A stretch of DNA of 64,000 bases from CAIKMD01 sp963729935 (GTDB lineage Bacteria; Pseudomonadota; Alphaproteobacteria; ATCC43930; CGMCC-115725). A program made the position numbers and the translations under genes. Under the pieces are notes generated by a model. The model was not told where the DNA came from, searched no databases, and was given only the letters and a program-made list of their open reading frames with translations. Where the stretch lies: assembly GCA_963729935.1 (NCBI GenBank), contig CAVSPW010000005.1:558001-622000 (forward strand), in the 5' to 3' direction. Each line of letters opens with the position of its first letter. Within the stretch, counting starts at the first letter, position 1. Shown piece after piece: positions 52,614-60,886 of the stretch.

Positions 52614-53930
52614 GTGAAGCGCAGCGAGACGCGAATCCTGACAACCCATGTCGGCAGCCTGATCCGGCCGCCCGCGTTGCTCGATTTCCTGCGCCGCAAG
52701 CAACGCGGCGAGCCCTATGATGAAGGCGCCTATCGCAAGTGCCTCGCCGAGAGCGTCGCGACCATCGTTCGCGAGCAGGCGGATGCCGGAATCGACGTCG
52801 TCAGCGACGGCGAATTCGGCAAGTCGATCAGCTGGTCGCAATACGTTCTCGAGCGGCTGAGCGGTTTCGAATCCCGCCCCGCCGTCTCCGGACGCGATCC
52901 TTATGCCTATGGCGCGGACCGCACCAAATTCCCGGATTTCTATGCCGAGCTCGACGCACGCGACGGCGGCGCGCGCGGCGGCGATGCGGTTTGCGTCGCC
53001 CCGATCGCCTATACCGGACAGGCGGCGCTGCAGCGCGACATCGACAATTTCAAGGCGGCGCTTTCGTCGGTGAGGGTCGAAGAGGCGTTCCTGCCGGTGG
53101 CCGCGCCGTCGAGCGCCATTCCCGATCGCAAGAACGAGTATTACAAGACCGAAGAGGAGATGGTGCACGCGATCGCGGCGGCGATGCGCACGGAGTACAA
53201 GACGATCGTCGATAACGGCCTGCTGGTCCAGGTCGACGACGCGCGCGCGGCCGTGACCTATGACCGTCAGGTCCCGCCCAAGAGCTTCAAGGAATACCGC
53301 AGCTGGGTCGCGATGCACATGGATGCGCTCAACCATGCGCTCGAAGGCATCCCCGAGGATCGCATCCGCTATCACGTCTGCTGGGGCAGCTGGCCGGGGC
53401 CGCATGTCACCGACGTGCCGCTCAAGGACATCGTCGATCTCGTGCTGCGCGTGCGCGCCGGCGCCTATGTGATCGAAGGCGCCAATCCGCGCCACGAGCA
53501 TGAGTGGGAGGTCTGGAAGGATGTGAAGCTGCCGAAAGGCCGCATTCTCATACCGGGCGTGATCAGCCACGCGACCAACGTGGTCGAGCACCCCGAGCTC
53601 GTCGCCCAGCGCATCAGCCGTTACGCGAAAGTCGTCGGACGCGAGAACGTGATTGCCGGCACCGATTGCGGCTTCGCCCAAGGGCCGTTCATGCAGCGCG
53701 TCCATCCCTCGATCATGTGGGCAAAACTCGAGGCCTTGGCCGCGGGCGCGCGGATCGCGAGCAAGGAGCTCTTCGCGAAGGGCGGGAAGCGCGCGGCAAA
53801 GCCGGCGCGGCGGAAGCAAAGCGCGCCGGTGGCGCGGATCAAAGCGCGCGCGAGCGCCGCCCGGGCGCGCCCTGCGACAGCGCCGCGCGGCCGTCGTGGA
53901 AAAGCAGCGCCGGGTCGTCGGGCGCGGTGA
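52614..53930 (+). CDS. Cobalamin-independent methionine synthase II (MetE C-terminal) family protein
   Basis: 438-residue UROD/MetE-like barrel. Zinc ligands of this family are all visible: HVCWG (His and Cys, near residue 258), a Glu in EGANPRHEHEW, and Cys in AGTDCGFAQ. The N-terminal THVGSLIRPP and AGIDVVSDGEFGK are typical. Proteins of this length catalyse methyl, coenzyme M or thiol transfer rather than methyltetrahydrofolate-dependent methionine synthesis. The last 50 residues (from KGGKRAAKPARRK) are Lys/Arg/Ala-rich, unlike the family, and are encoded antisense to a possible broken gene on the other strand. The start is the GTG at 52614 after AAGGGAGTAGAGG. Follows a 200-base gap that contains the terminator of the previous gene. 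Confidence 0.85.
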   Translation: MKRSETRILTTHVGSLIRPPALLDFLRRKQRGEPYDEGAYRKCLAESVATIVREQADAGIDVVSDGEFGKSISWSQYVLERLSGFESRPAVSGRDPYAYGADRTKFPDFYAELDARDGGARGGDAVCVAPIAYTGQAALQRDIDNFKAALSSVRVEEAFLPVAAPSSAIPDRKNEYYKTEEEMVHAIAAAMRTEYKTIVDNGLLVQVDDARAAVTYDRQVPPKSFKEYRSWVAMHMDALNHALEGIPEDRIRYHVCWGSWPGPHVTDVPLKDIVDLVLRVRAGAYVIEGANPRHEHEWEVWKDVKLPKGRILIPGVISHATNVVEHPELVAQRISRYAKVVGRENVIAGTDCGFAQGPFMQRVHPSIMWAKLEALAAGARIASKELFAKGGKRAAKPARRKQSAPVARIKARASAARARPATAPRGRRGKAAPGRRAR

Positions 53931-54148
53931 GCGAGACCGGCTGATCGAGCTCGGCTTCGCGCGGACCGGGGGTTGGGGCTCGCACCTCGGAAGGCGAAAA
54001 TGAATGTCGCGGGCCCGGGGCCTTGGCCGATGTCCTGCGAGACCGAAGCGCTCCACGCGACCGCGATCCTTCGATCGATGCCGAGCGCGCCGTCCTTGTC
54101 GCGACGCATGATCAGAATTGCGGCGTGGCAGAAGCGCGCATCGCCCAT
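53839..54148 (-). pseudogene. Possible small frameshifted gene of unknown function
   Basis: An ATG at 54148 with an excellent ribosome site (GGAGAGGAGCGAA) begins MGDARFCHAAILIMRRDKDG, continuing to GQGPGPATF. At about 53997-54003, in an ATTTT run, coding-like sequence shifts to a second frame: SPSEVRAPTPGPREAELDQP and then VSLTAPDDPALLFHDGRAA, ending at TGA 53839. Joining needs one deleted or two added bases. It lies antisense to the basic tail of the MetE-like gene and its start is only 24 bases from the divergent HAD gene. The product is unknown. It may be chance, but the strong ribosome site and continuous protein-like sequence argue for a real or recently lost gene. Confidence 0.35.
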
Positions 54149-54172
54149 TTCGCTCCTCTCCGATGAAGGCAC

Positions 54173-54859
54173 ATGGCATCCTACGCGACATTGGTCTTGG
54201 ATCTCGACGGAACGCTGGTCAACTCCTTGCCCGACCTGACCGCGGCGATCAACCGGTTGATGGCGTCACGGGGCCTGTCGGCTTTCGCGCAAGAGGCGAT
54301 CGCGCCCATGATCGGCGACGGCACGGCAAAGTTGGTCGAGCGCGCTTTCGGCGCCCGGGGCGGCAAGCCCCAAAGCGGCGATCTCGACGCGTTCGTCGCC
54401 GATTACACCGCGCATGCGGCGGTCGCGACGCGGGCCTATCCGGGCGTCGAAGCGACGCTCGCCGCGCTCAAATCAGCGGGCTGGCAATTCGCGATTTGCA
54501 CCAACAAACCCGCCGCCGCGACCGAATCCTTGCTCGCGGCGCTCGGCCTTGCGTATTGGTTCGCGGCCGTAGGCGGCGGCGACTCCTTTCCCGTGCGCAA
54601 GCCCGACCCGGCGCATTTGCTCGCAACCTTGAAGGCGGCCCAAGGCATGGCCACACGCGCCGTGATGGTCGGGGATCACGCCAACGACATCGCCGCCGCC
54701 AAAGGCGCCGGCATGCCGTCGATCTTTGCCGCCTGGGGCTATGGAGCCGCAACGATGGCGAAGGGCGCATCGGCGACCGCGGACCGGTTCGCCGACCTTG
54801 TCCGGCTTGCGCCGAGCCTTTTGCCCTGGCCCGACGCGCCTAACAGACGTAGCGGGTAG
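54173..54859 (+). CDS. HAD-superfamily phosphatase, phosphoglycolate phosphatase-like
   Basis: 228-residue haloacid dehalogenase-type phosphatase, subfamily IA. Motif I LDLDGTLVNS (catalytic Asp near residue 10), cap domain with RAYPGVEATLAALKSAGW, motif II ICTNKPAA, motif III Lys in PVRKPDPAHLL, motif IV VMVGDHANDIAAAKGAGMPS. All catalytic residues are intact. Resembles Gph, which hydrolyses 2-phosphoglycolate, but many close relatives take other substrates. Its gene is 4 bases before the convergent amidohydrolase stop codon. Confidence 0.88.
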   Translation: MASYATLVLDLDGTLVNSLPDLTAAINRLMASRGLSAFAQEAIAPMIGDGTAKLVERAFGARGGKPQSGDLDAFVADYTAHAAVATRAYPGVEATLAALKSAGWQFAICTNKPAAATESLLAALGLAYWFAAVGGGDSFPVRKPDPAHLLATLKAAQGMATRAVMVGDHANDIAAAKGAGMPSIFAAWGYGAATMAKGASATADRFADLVRLAPSLLPWPDAPNRRSG

Positions 54860-54863
54860 ACCG

Positions 54864-55883
54864 CTATTCCGCCGCCGCCGCGACGTGGCTGTTCACCCGC
54901 GCGAGGATGCGCATCGCATTGCCCTCGAGGATCGCGCACTTTTCGGCATCGCTCAGGCGGGCTTCGGCAAGCGCGTTCTGCGTCCAATTCATGCCGAAAT
55001 CGGTGCCATCGGAACCGAAAAGGATCTTCTCGGCGCCATAGACTTGAACCGCGAGCTCGATCGCACGCGCGCTCAAGGAATTGCAATCCACCATCACCGC
55101 GGCAGCCTTCACCCGCTTGGACGGAAGCTCCTCGCCCGGACGGTCGCACAGGGTGCGATGGTCCATACGGTCGATCTCGAACGGGATATTGCCTCCGAGA
55201 TTGTGGCTCATCACCGTGACGTTGGGATAGGGCTTCAGGAAATCGGTCATGCAGAAGGTGAGCATGTTGGAGCTCAGCCGCGATTGCATGTCGAGCGTGC
55301 CGAAGCGATCGCGCGCATTGTCGGATGCGTCGATCTTGGGCGAATCCGGATCGTCGGGCAGCTTGCCGTAATGCACGAGGAAGATCGCGTTGCGCCGGTT
55401 GGCGGCCTCGAAGAGCGGCGCGAAGCGTTCGGCGCGTTTCTTCGAAAGGAATCCGTCGCCGGGCAGGACCGCGCCGACCATGCCGGGCAAATCCATCACG
55501 CGCTCGAACTCCGCCACCGTCGCGGTCATGTTGCCGACCGGCAAAATCGCGAAGGCGGAGAAGCGATCGGGATGTTGCGCGCAGGTTGCCGATGCGGCGT
55601 CATTATAGGCGCGCGCGAGCGGGAGCGATTCCTGCAACGCGAGCGCCTCGATCCCGGTGACCGGACTGATCGAGAGCACGGCGCGCTGAACACCGTTCTT
55701 GTCCATCTCGGCGAGGCGCGCATTCACGTCGTCGAAATCCGGCGGCAGACGGTTCGACGAGAAGTTGGAATCGAAATATTCGGCGCCGTCGTCGCCGCGG
55801 CGAATCATCGGCTTGCTCGTGCGCTGACGGAGCACATCGGCAAAGCCTTTGGGACCCCAATGGAAATGAAGATCGATGGCCAT
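54864..55883 (-). CDS. Amidohydrolase-family protein, ACMSD/OHCU-decarboxylase-like
   Basis: 339-residue TIM-barrel metal enzyme of the amidohydrolase superfamily, group of 2-amino-3-carboxymuconate-6-semialdehyde decarboxylase. Seen: IDLHFHWGPKG (H-x-H metal motif, residues 5-7), FLVHYGKLP, VTVMSHNLGGNIPFEIDR (His), and KILFGSDGTDFG (Asp). These enzymes decarboxylate or hydrolyse ring-cleavage or aromatic acid intermediates. Convergent with the HAD gene; the 221 bases between its start and the small membrane-protein gene contain no other supported gene. Substrate unknown. Confidence 0.85.
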   Translation of the reverse strand: MAIDLHFHWGPKGFADVLRQRTSKPMIRRGDDGAEYFDSNFSSNRLPPDFDDVNARLAEMDKNGVQRAVLSISPVTGIEALALQESLPLARAYNDAASATCAQHPDRFSAFAILPVGNMTATVAEFERVMDLPGMVGAVLPGDGFLSKKRAERFAPLFEAANRRNAIFLVHYGKLPDDPDSPKIDASDNARDRFGTLDMQSRLSSNMLTFCMTDFLKPYPNVTVMSHNLGGNIPFEIDRMDHRTLCDRPGEELPSKRVKAAAVMVDCNSLSARAIELAVQVYGAEKILFGSDGTDFGMNWTQNALAEARLSDAEKCAILEGNAMRILARVNSHVAAAAE

Positions 55884-56104
55884 GGCGTTTCTCGGCCCTC
55901 AAGGCCGCCCCTTTAGGTTAATTCGTTGTCCCGTGAAACCCGGAATTATTCAAATCCTATCAGCCCACAAGATTTAAGGCAACGCACGAGGAAGAGCGCA
56001 GCGGGCTTGCGTTATCCGTCCCTTGCCGCAGGGGCGAAGCTCGATGAATCCACGATGCTGCGCCGCGGGCCAGGCGAGCCCGCGCGGGGACTCGCAGGAC
56101 TCAG

Positions 56105-56197
56105 CTAACCCGGAACCAAATTCCACAATTCGTAGCAGGCAAAGGCGACAAACCCCACAATCAGCGCGACGATGACGGGCCGGGTCACGAAATACAT
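56105..56197 (-). CDS. Small single-span membrane protein (30 aa)
   Basis: ATG 56197 to TAG 56105 codes MYFVTRPVIVALIVGFVAFA followed by CYELWNLVPG. Residues 8-22 form one uninterrupted hydrophobic helix with a basic N-terminal flank (Arg6), consistent with an inner-membrane peptide. AAAGGTG lies 7 bases upstream of the start. The gene is divergent from dinB, 62 bases away, and its lower-GC composition differs from the surroundings. Function unknown. Such short genes are easily missed; its reality rests on the ribosome site and clean membrane span. Confidence 0.55.
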   Translation of the reverse strand: MYFVTRPVIVALIVGFVAFACYELWNLVPG

Positions 56198-56259
56198 GTC
56201 GATGCACCTTTACCATTGCCGGATCGGCGGGGGTTATCGCCATTATAGTCTCGGCATCG

Positions 56260-57453
56260 ATGTCTAGGTCCCTTGACGAAGTTGCGAATTGTCTTTGCCG
56301 CGACTGCGGCCGGCTTGCTCGGATGACCTTGCCGGCTCCCGAGACCTGCGTGCAATGCGGTTCGCCGCGGCTGGTGGCGCATCCCGAGCTCGCGTCGCTC
56401 TCGATCGCGCATGTCGATTGCGACGCGTTTTACGCGTCGGTCGAGAAACGCGACCGGCCGGAGCTCGCCGAGGAACCGGTGATCGTGGGCGGCGGCGCGC
56501 GCGGCGTCGTTCTCACCTGCTGCTACATCGCGCGGCGCTTCGGCGTGCGCTCGGCCATGCCCATGGGACGGGCGCTGCGGCTTTGCCCCGGCGCGACCAT
56601 CGTCCGGCCCGACATGGAAAAATACCGCCGCGAATCGCGCCGCATCCGCGAGCTCATGCTGACGCTCACGTCCAAGGTCGAAAGTGTCTCGATCGACGAG
56701 GCCTATCTCGATCTCGGCGACGAAGAGCGCGGCGAGCCGCCGGCGCGAGCTCTGGCGCGGCTGGCCTCGCTGGTCGAAAGGCGGGTCGGGGTGACCATTT
56801 CGGTGGGACTCGCCGCCAACAAGATGCTGGCAAAGATCGCCAGCGACCTCGGCAAGCCGCGCGGCTTTTGCGTCATCGGGACGAGCGATGCGCGCGCCGT
56901 CCTCGGACCGATGAAGGTCTCGGCCTTGCCGGGCGTCGGCCCGGTGATGGCCGGCAAGCTCGAAGGGATGGGCTTTCACACCATCGCCGAATTGCGCCAA
57001 GCGAAGAAGGACGAGCTCGCCCATCGTTTCGGCCGATGGGGCGAGCGCCTGCTGCGCCATGCCGAGGGCGAGGATGCGCGCCGCGTCGGCATGGGACGCG
57101 GACGCTCGGTCACGGTCGGGGCGGAACGCACCTTCGCGCGCGATCTGACCGGCTATGACGAGATCGCGGCCGAGCTCGCAAAGCTTTGCGCGCGCGTGGC
57201 CGAGCGCCTGGCCCGTGCCGATCTCGCCGCCGGATCGCTCACCTTGAAGCTGCGCCGCTTCGACCGGCAGACCAGCACCCATGCCTGCCGCCTGCACGAC
57301 CCGACGATGCGCGCCGAGATCATGCTGAAAGCGGTCGCCCCAGCTTTGCGGCGTGCGCTCGATGGAACGGCGTTCCGCCTGGTCGGCGTCACGGCCCATG
57401 ACCTCGTTCCGAGCCGGCGCGCCGATCCGCCCGGCCTTCTCGACCGGTTCTGA
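56260..57453 (+). CDS. dinB: DNA polymerase IV with N-terminal zinc-ribbon extension
   Basis: 397-residue Y-family lesion-bypass polymerase. Catalytic centre intact: HVDCDAFYASVE (first acidic motif, residues 50-61), SVSIDEAYLDL (Asp-Glu pair near 146), ISVGLAANKMLAKIASD and helix-hairpin-helix ALPGVGPVMAGKLEGMG. The little-finger domain follows, and no standard beta-clamp peptide is obvious at the C-terminus. Before the polymerase core there is a 48-residue extension with C13-x2-C16 and C30-x2-C33, a probable zinc ribbon. E. coli DinB (351 residues) lacks this. ATG 56260 start; the ribosome site is weak, so the extension's translation should be verified, though its cysteine pattern speaks for it. 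Confidence 0.93.
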   Translation: MSRSLDEVANCLCRDCGRLARMTLPAPETCVQCGSPRLVAHPELASLSIAHVDCDAFYASVEKRDRPELAEEPVIVGGGARGVVLTCCYIARRFGVRSAMPMGRALRLCPGATIVRPDMEKYRRESRRIRELMLTLTSKVESVSIDEAYLDLGDEERGEPPARALARLASLVERRVGVTISVGLAANKMLAKIASDLGKPRGFCVIGTSDARAVLGPMKVSALPGVGPVMAGKLEGMGFHTIAELRQAKKDELAHRFGRWGERLLRHAEGEDARRVGMGRGRSVTVGAERTFARDLTGYDEIAAELAKLCARVAERLARADLAAGSLTLKLRRFDRQTSTHACRLHDPTMRAEIMLKAVAPALRRALDGTAFRLVGVTAHDLVPSRRADPPGLLDRF

Positions 57454-57462
57454 TTTTGCCGG

Positions 57463-59565
57463 CTAAGCGGTGACGATCAACGCGTCGAGCGCGAGCGCGC
57501 CTTCGCCGGCGGCATAGACGGTGAGCGGATTGATGTCGATCTCGGTGATCTCGGGACGCGCGGCGATCACCGAACCGATGAGCTTGACCGCTTGCGCCAG
57601 CGCCCCGACATCCGCCGCCGGCCGGCCGCGCATCCCGTCAAGCAGCTTGGCGCCGCGCAGCTGACGGATCTCCTGCGCGATCTCAGCCTCGTCGAGCCCC
57701 ACTGGCAGGATGCGGATATCGCTCAGCGCCTCGGCCCAGATGCCGCCCAAGCCAACGAGGACCACCGGCCCCCAGCTCGGATCGCGGCGCGCGCCGACGA
57801 TGGTCTCGACGCCGTGCTTGCCCATCTGCTCGACCAGAATGCCCTCGACCGAGAGGCGGTGCGTTTGCGCGACCCGCTCCAGCTGCGCCCAGGCCGCCTC
57901 GAGCAAGGGCGCGTCGCCGATGTGGAGAATGACGCCGCCCGCGTCGCTTTTATGCGCGAGCGCGCCCGATTGCAGCTTCAGCGCGACCGGAAATCCGATT
58001 TCGGCGGCGATCGCCGTGGCCTCGGCGAGCGATTGCGCCAGCCGGCCTTTGGGCATTTTGAGGCCGCAGGCGGCAAGGTAGGCCTTGCTCACATGCTCGG
58101 TCAACGTGCCGCGCGCAGCGGGCAGAGGCGGCGCCGCGAAAGCGCGCGGCGCGGCGCGCTTGCGTGCCCGCTCGAGCGCGCACCCATAGGCCGTGACGCG
58201 CGACAAGGCGCGCAAAGCGCGCTCGGGCGAGCGGAAGAACGGCACGTTGCCCGCGCGGGCTTCGGCGATGAGCGATCCCGGCACCTCGGCCTCGTCGCCG
58301 AGCATGGCGTAGATGACCGGCTTCTTCGCGTTGATCATCGGCTTCAACGAGGCACGGCCCTTGCGCAGGGCATAATCGCTCGCCGACGAGATGATCGCCG
58401 TCAGGACGAGGCTGCCATAGGCATCATCCGCCAAGAGCGGCGCGATCGTGCGATCGTACATTTCGAGATGGGTGATCGCCTGCGCCGTCAGATCGAGCGG
58501 GTTGCTGGCGCCGACGAAATCGGGCAGCTCGGCCTGCAAGGTTGCGTGGAGCGCGGGGGACAGCGGCGGCAGATCGAGCCCGACCGCATCGCAGAAATCG
58601 AGCGTCATGCCCTTGACCGCGCCCGAATCGGTGACCATCGCGCAGCCTTTGGTCGGCGGCGTCGGAAAGCGCATCATCAGCTCGCAGACATCGATGAGCT
58701 CTTCGAGGCTTTCGACATGGACGACCGCGCCATGCGCGAGAATGGTCTGCATCACGGCGTAATCGCCGACCATCGCGCCGGTGTGCGAGCGGGCCGATTC
58801 CTGCGCCGCGGCGCTGCGCCCGGTGTGAAGCAGCACGATCGGCTTGCCCAGCTCACGCGCCCGCGCCGCCATTTCGAGAAAGCGTTGCGGCCGGCGGATC
58901 TGCTCGGCGAAGGCGGCGACGACCTGCGTCGTCGGATCCTCGAGGAGGTAGGCCGCGTAATCCTCGAGGCCCAACACCGCCTCGTTGCCGGTCGAGACCG
59001 TGCAGATGACCGGGATGTCCTTCGCTTTGAGCGCGACGCGCACGACGCCGGCAAGCCCGCCGCTTTGCGCCACCACCACCACGCCCGATTTGACGTCGAG
59101 CGGCTCGCCCAATTGCTGCGAGAAGGTAAGCGGGAGGCGGTGCAGGAAATCGACGATGCCGAGGCAGTTGGGACCGCAGAGCGCGATCCCGGCTTCCTCG
59201 GCGATCTTCGCGATGCGGTCCTGCGCCGCTTTCCATTCACCGCCCGCCTCGCCGAAGCCAGCAGCGAAGATGATGATCGCGCCGACCTTCTTGCGCGCAC
59301 AGGCCTTGACGGCATCCTCGATGGCGACGCGCGGGATGAGCAACATCGCCGCGTCGACGCCATCGGGCAGGTCGTCGATCGTCTTGACGCAAGCGCGACC
59401 GTTGATCTCGGTGCGATTGCGGCTGACGAGATGAATCGCCCCCTGATAGTCGTATTCCTCGAGATTGCGCAGCATCAGGAACCCGGCGGAGCTCGCCTCA
59501 GGCGAGACGCCGACGATCGCGATGGACCGCGGCCGCATCAGCCGCGCAATGTCGATGCCCGTCAT
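57463..59565 (-). CDS. NDP-forming acyl-CoA synthetase, FerA-like (feruloyl-CoA synthetase candidate)
   Basis: 700-residue ADP-forming acyl-CoA synthetase with alpha and beta parts fused. N-terminal CoA-binding domain RPRSIAIVGVSPEASSAG, a succinyl-CoA synthetase-like ligase domain containing the phospho-His loop ARSHTGAMVGDYAVMQT, and a C-terminal ATP-grasp domain (FPVALKLQSGALAHKSDAGG and DINPLTVYAAGEGALALDA). In Sphingobium SYK-6, FerA belongs to this superfamily and pairs with the hydratase/lyase FerB; here the same pair lies in the same order. It follows the hydratase/lyase gene by 23 bases on the same strand. Substrate inferred as a hydroxycinnamate; acetate or other acids remain possible. 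Confidence 0.85.
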   Translation of the reverse strand: MTGIDIARLMRPRSIAIVGVSPEASSAGFLMLRNLEEYDYQGAIHLVSRNRTEINGRACVKTIDDLPDGVDAAMLLIPRVAIEDAVKACARKKVGAIIIFAAGFGEAGGEWKAAQDRIAKIAEEAGIALCGPNCLGIVDFLHRLPLTFSQQLGEPLDVKSGVVVVAQSGGLAGVVRVALKAKDIPVICTVSTGNEAVLGLEDYAAYLLEDPTTQVVAAFAEQIRRPQRFLEMAARARELGKPIVLLHTGRSAAAQESARSHTGAMVGDYAVMQTILAHGAVVHVESLEELIDVCELMMRFPTPPTKGCAMVTDSGAVKGMTLDFCDAVGLDLPPLSPALHATLQAELPDFVGASNPLDLTAQAITHLEMYDRTIAPLLADDAYGSLVLTAIISSASDYALRKGRASLKPMINAKKPVIYAMLGDEAEVPGSLIAEARAGNVPFFRSPERALRALSRVTAYGCALERARKRAAPRAFAAPPLPAARGTLTEHVSKAYLAACGLKMPKGRLAQSLAEATAIAAEIGFPVALKLQSGALAHKSDAGGVILHIGDAPLLEAAWAQLERVAQTHRLSVEGILVEQMGKHGVETIVGARRDPSWGPVVLVGLGGIWAEALSDIRILPVGLDEAEIAQEIRQLRGAKLLDGMRGRPAADVGALAQAVKLIGSVIAARPEITEIDINPLTVYAAGEGALALDALIVTA

Positions 59566-59588
59566 GGCCGTTAAAGACCTCGCTGCGG

Positions 59589-60431
59589 CTATTTCTTGGG
59601 CCGGCGCATCGGACCGAGGCCCGGGCGATAGGATTTCTCGTCGAGGAACTGTGTCAGACCCTGGGTGCGTCCGCCTTCGTCATCGATGAGCCGCAGTTGC
59701 GAGCTCTTTGCGCCGAGATAATCGAAGGCGAGTTCGAACGGCATGCCGACCGAGCCGCGGACTGCTTCCTTGCAGGCGCGAATCGTATGCGGGTTCTTGG
59801 CCTGCAAAATCTTGGCGAGTTCGGTCGTGCGTTCGCGCAATTTGGCCTTCGGCACGGCCTCGTTGACCAAGCCCATCTGCGCGGCCTTTTTGCCGTCGAA
59901 GGTCTCGCCGGTCAAAATGTAATACATCGCATCGCGCAGATTCATCGTCGCGACGCAGGCACGCGTCACGGCGCCGCCCGGAATGATGCCCCAATTGATC
60001 TCCGACAGGCCGAATTGCGCCTCCTCAGCGGCGATCGCCAGGTCGCAGGCGACGAGCGGCGTGAAGGCCCCGCCGAAACACCAGCCATTCACCATCGCGA
60101 CGGTGGGCTTGGCGAAATGCGCCAGCTGATGCCACTGCCAGATCGCCGCGGAACGCCGCACGCGCATCTGCTGCACGTAAGGCAGGCCATCGGTCGCGCG
60201 GAAGAATTCGCGCAGATCCATGCCGGCGGAGAAGGCTTCGCCAGCGCCGGTCAGCACGAGGACCTGGCAGGCGTCGTTGATTTCGAGCGCGTCGAGCACC
60301 TCGACCATTTCGTCATTCAGGGCCGGGCTCATACAGTTGCGTTTCTCGGGGCGATTGAGCGAGACCCACGCGATCCCGTCTTCGAGCTGAACCGCAACAT
60401 TCTTTCCACCAGGAAGTTTATCGGCAGGCAT
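59589..60431 (-). CDS. ech: p-Hydroxycinnamoyl-CoA hydratase/lyase (FerB/Ech)
   Basis: 280-residue crotonase-superfamily enzyme that hydrates feruloyl-, caffeoyl- or coumaroyl-CoA and splits off acetyl-CoA, leaving vanillin-type aldehydes. Strong resemblance to the Pseudomonas HCHL as recalled: VSLNRPEKRNCMSPALN, TGAGEAFSAGMDLREFFR, QWHQLAHFAKPTVAMVNGWC, FGGAFTPLVACDLAIAAEE, FGLSEINWGIIPGG (catalytic Glu) and the end EGGRTQGLTQFLDEKSYRPG. Start ATG 60431 follows GAAGGAGCG; the frame is open further upstream but lacks homology. Divergent from a MarR gene across a 455-base gap containing an operator-like palindrome. Confidence 0.92.
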   Translation of the reverse strand: MPADKLPGGKNVAVQLEDGIAWVSLNRPEKRNCMSPALNDEMVEVLDALEINDACQVLVLTGAGEAFSAGMDLREFFRATDGLPYVQQMRVRRSAAIWQWHQLAHFAKPTVAMVNGWCFGGAFTPLVACDLAIAAEEAQFGLSEINWGIIPGGAVTRACVATMNLRDAMYYILTGETFDGKKAAQMGLVNEAVPKAKLRERTTELAKILQAKNPHTIRACKEAVRGSVGMPFELAFDYLGAKSSQLRLIDDEGGRTQGLTQFLDEKSYRPGLGPMRRPKK

Positions 60432-60787
60432 TTTCGCTCCTTCGTCGCTTTTGGTTGATCTCGGTCTATCGATGATACGCCAAGACCGCTGCGCGCTCTG
60501 TGGCTGATTGCGCGGGTCTAGCTTCGCTTTAAAATCGTTGCGGCCCCTCCACTCGCGCCAGGCACCCGATCCCCGGCCCACAATCTCACATCGGCGCCGA
60601 CAATCCCAGGCAGAATACCGCATTTCCGTGCGGGCGGTAATCGCCCGCAATGGTCGCCCGAACAAGCCGGAGGCGCAGCAAGGTCGATATTCCGGAACGC
60701 GGTCACTTTCCTCCTCGCGGTTCGTTCGTCGGCGTCCGGTTGAACCCGGCCCGCCATCGTCGGCCTCATCGCCGAAGCTCAGCCTCG

Positions 60788-60816
60788 TTGACTTCGCAAT
60801 CCGACCTAATTACAGG
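60788..60816 (+). promoter_or_regulatory. Promoter-like element of the MarR gene
   Basis: TTGACT (60788-60793), 17-base spacer, TACAGG (60811-60816). The operator-like palindrome begins 6 bases downstream, over the expected transcription start, which fits autorepression. Confidence 0.5.
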
Positions 60817-60821
60817 GTTCC

Positions 60822-60838
60822 TATCAGGAGACCTGATA
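60822..60838. promoter_or_regulatory. MarR-type operator candidate
   Basis: Perfect inverted repeat TATCAGG-AGA-CCTGATA (7-bp arms, 3-base centre). Size and symmetry suit a MarR dimer site. It is 48 bases upstream of the MarR start and within the shared control region of the divergent hydroxycinnamate genes. Confidence 0.65.
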
Positions 60839-60886
60839 CACCGTCAAGGCTCGGTTTTGGGAGCGGACGACGCAGCGGGAGCCGCG

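Larger units (their letters stand above)
60432..60886. other. 455-base divergent control region, no gene
   Basis: Lies between the hydratase/lyase and MarR starts. Frames crossing it have no recognisable product. The right end holds a plus-strand promoter-like element (60788-60816) and a palindrome (60822-60838). No other regulatory element was recognised; the region 60470-60780 appears featureless. Confidence 0.6.
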
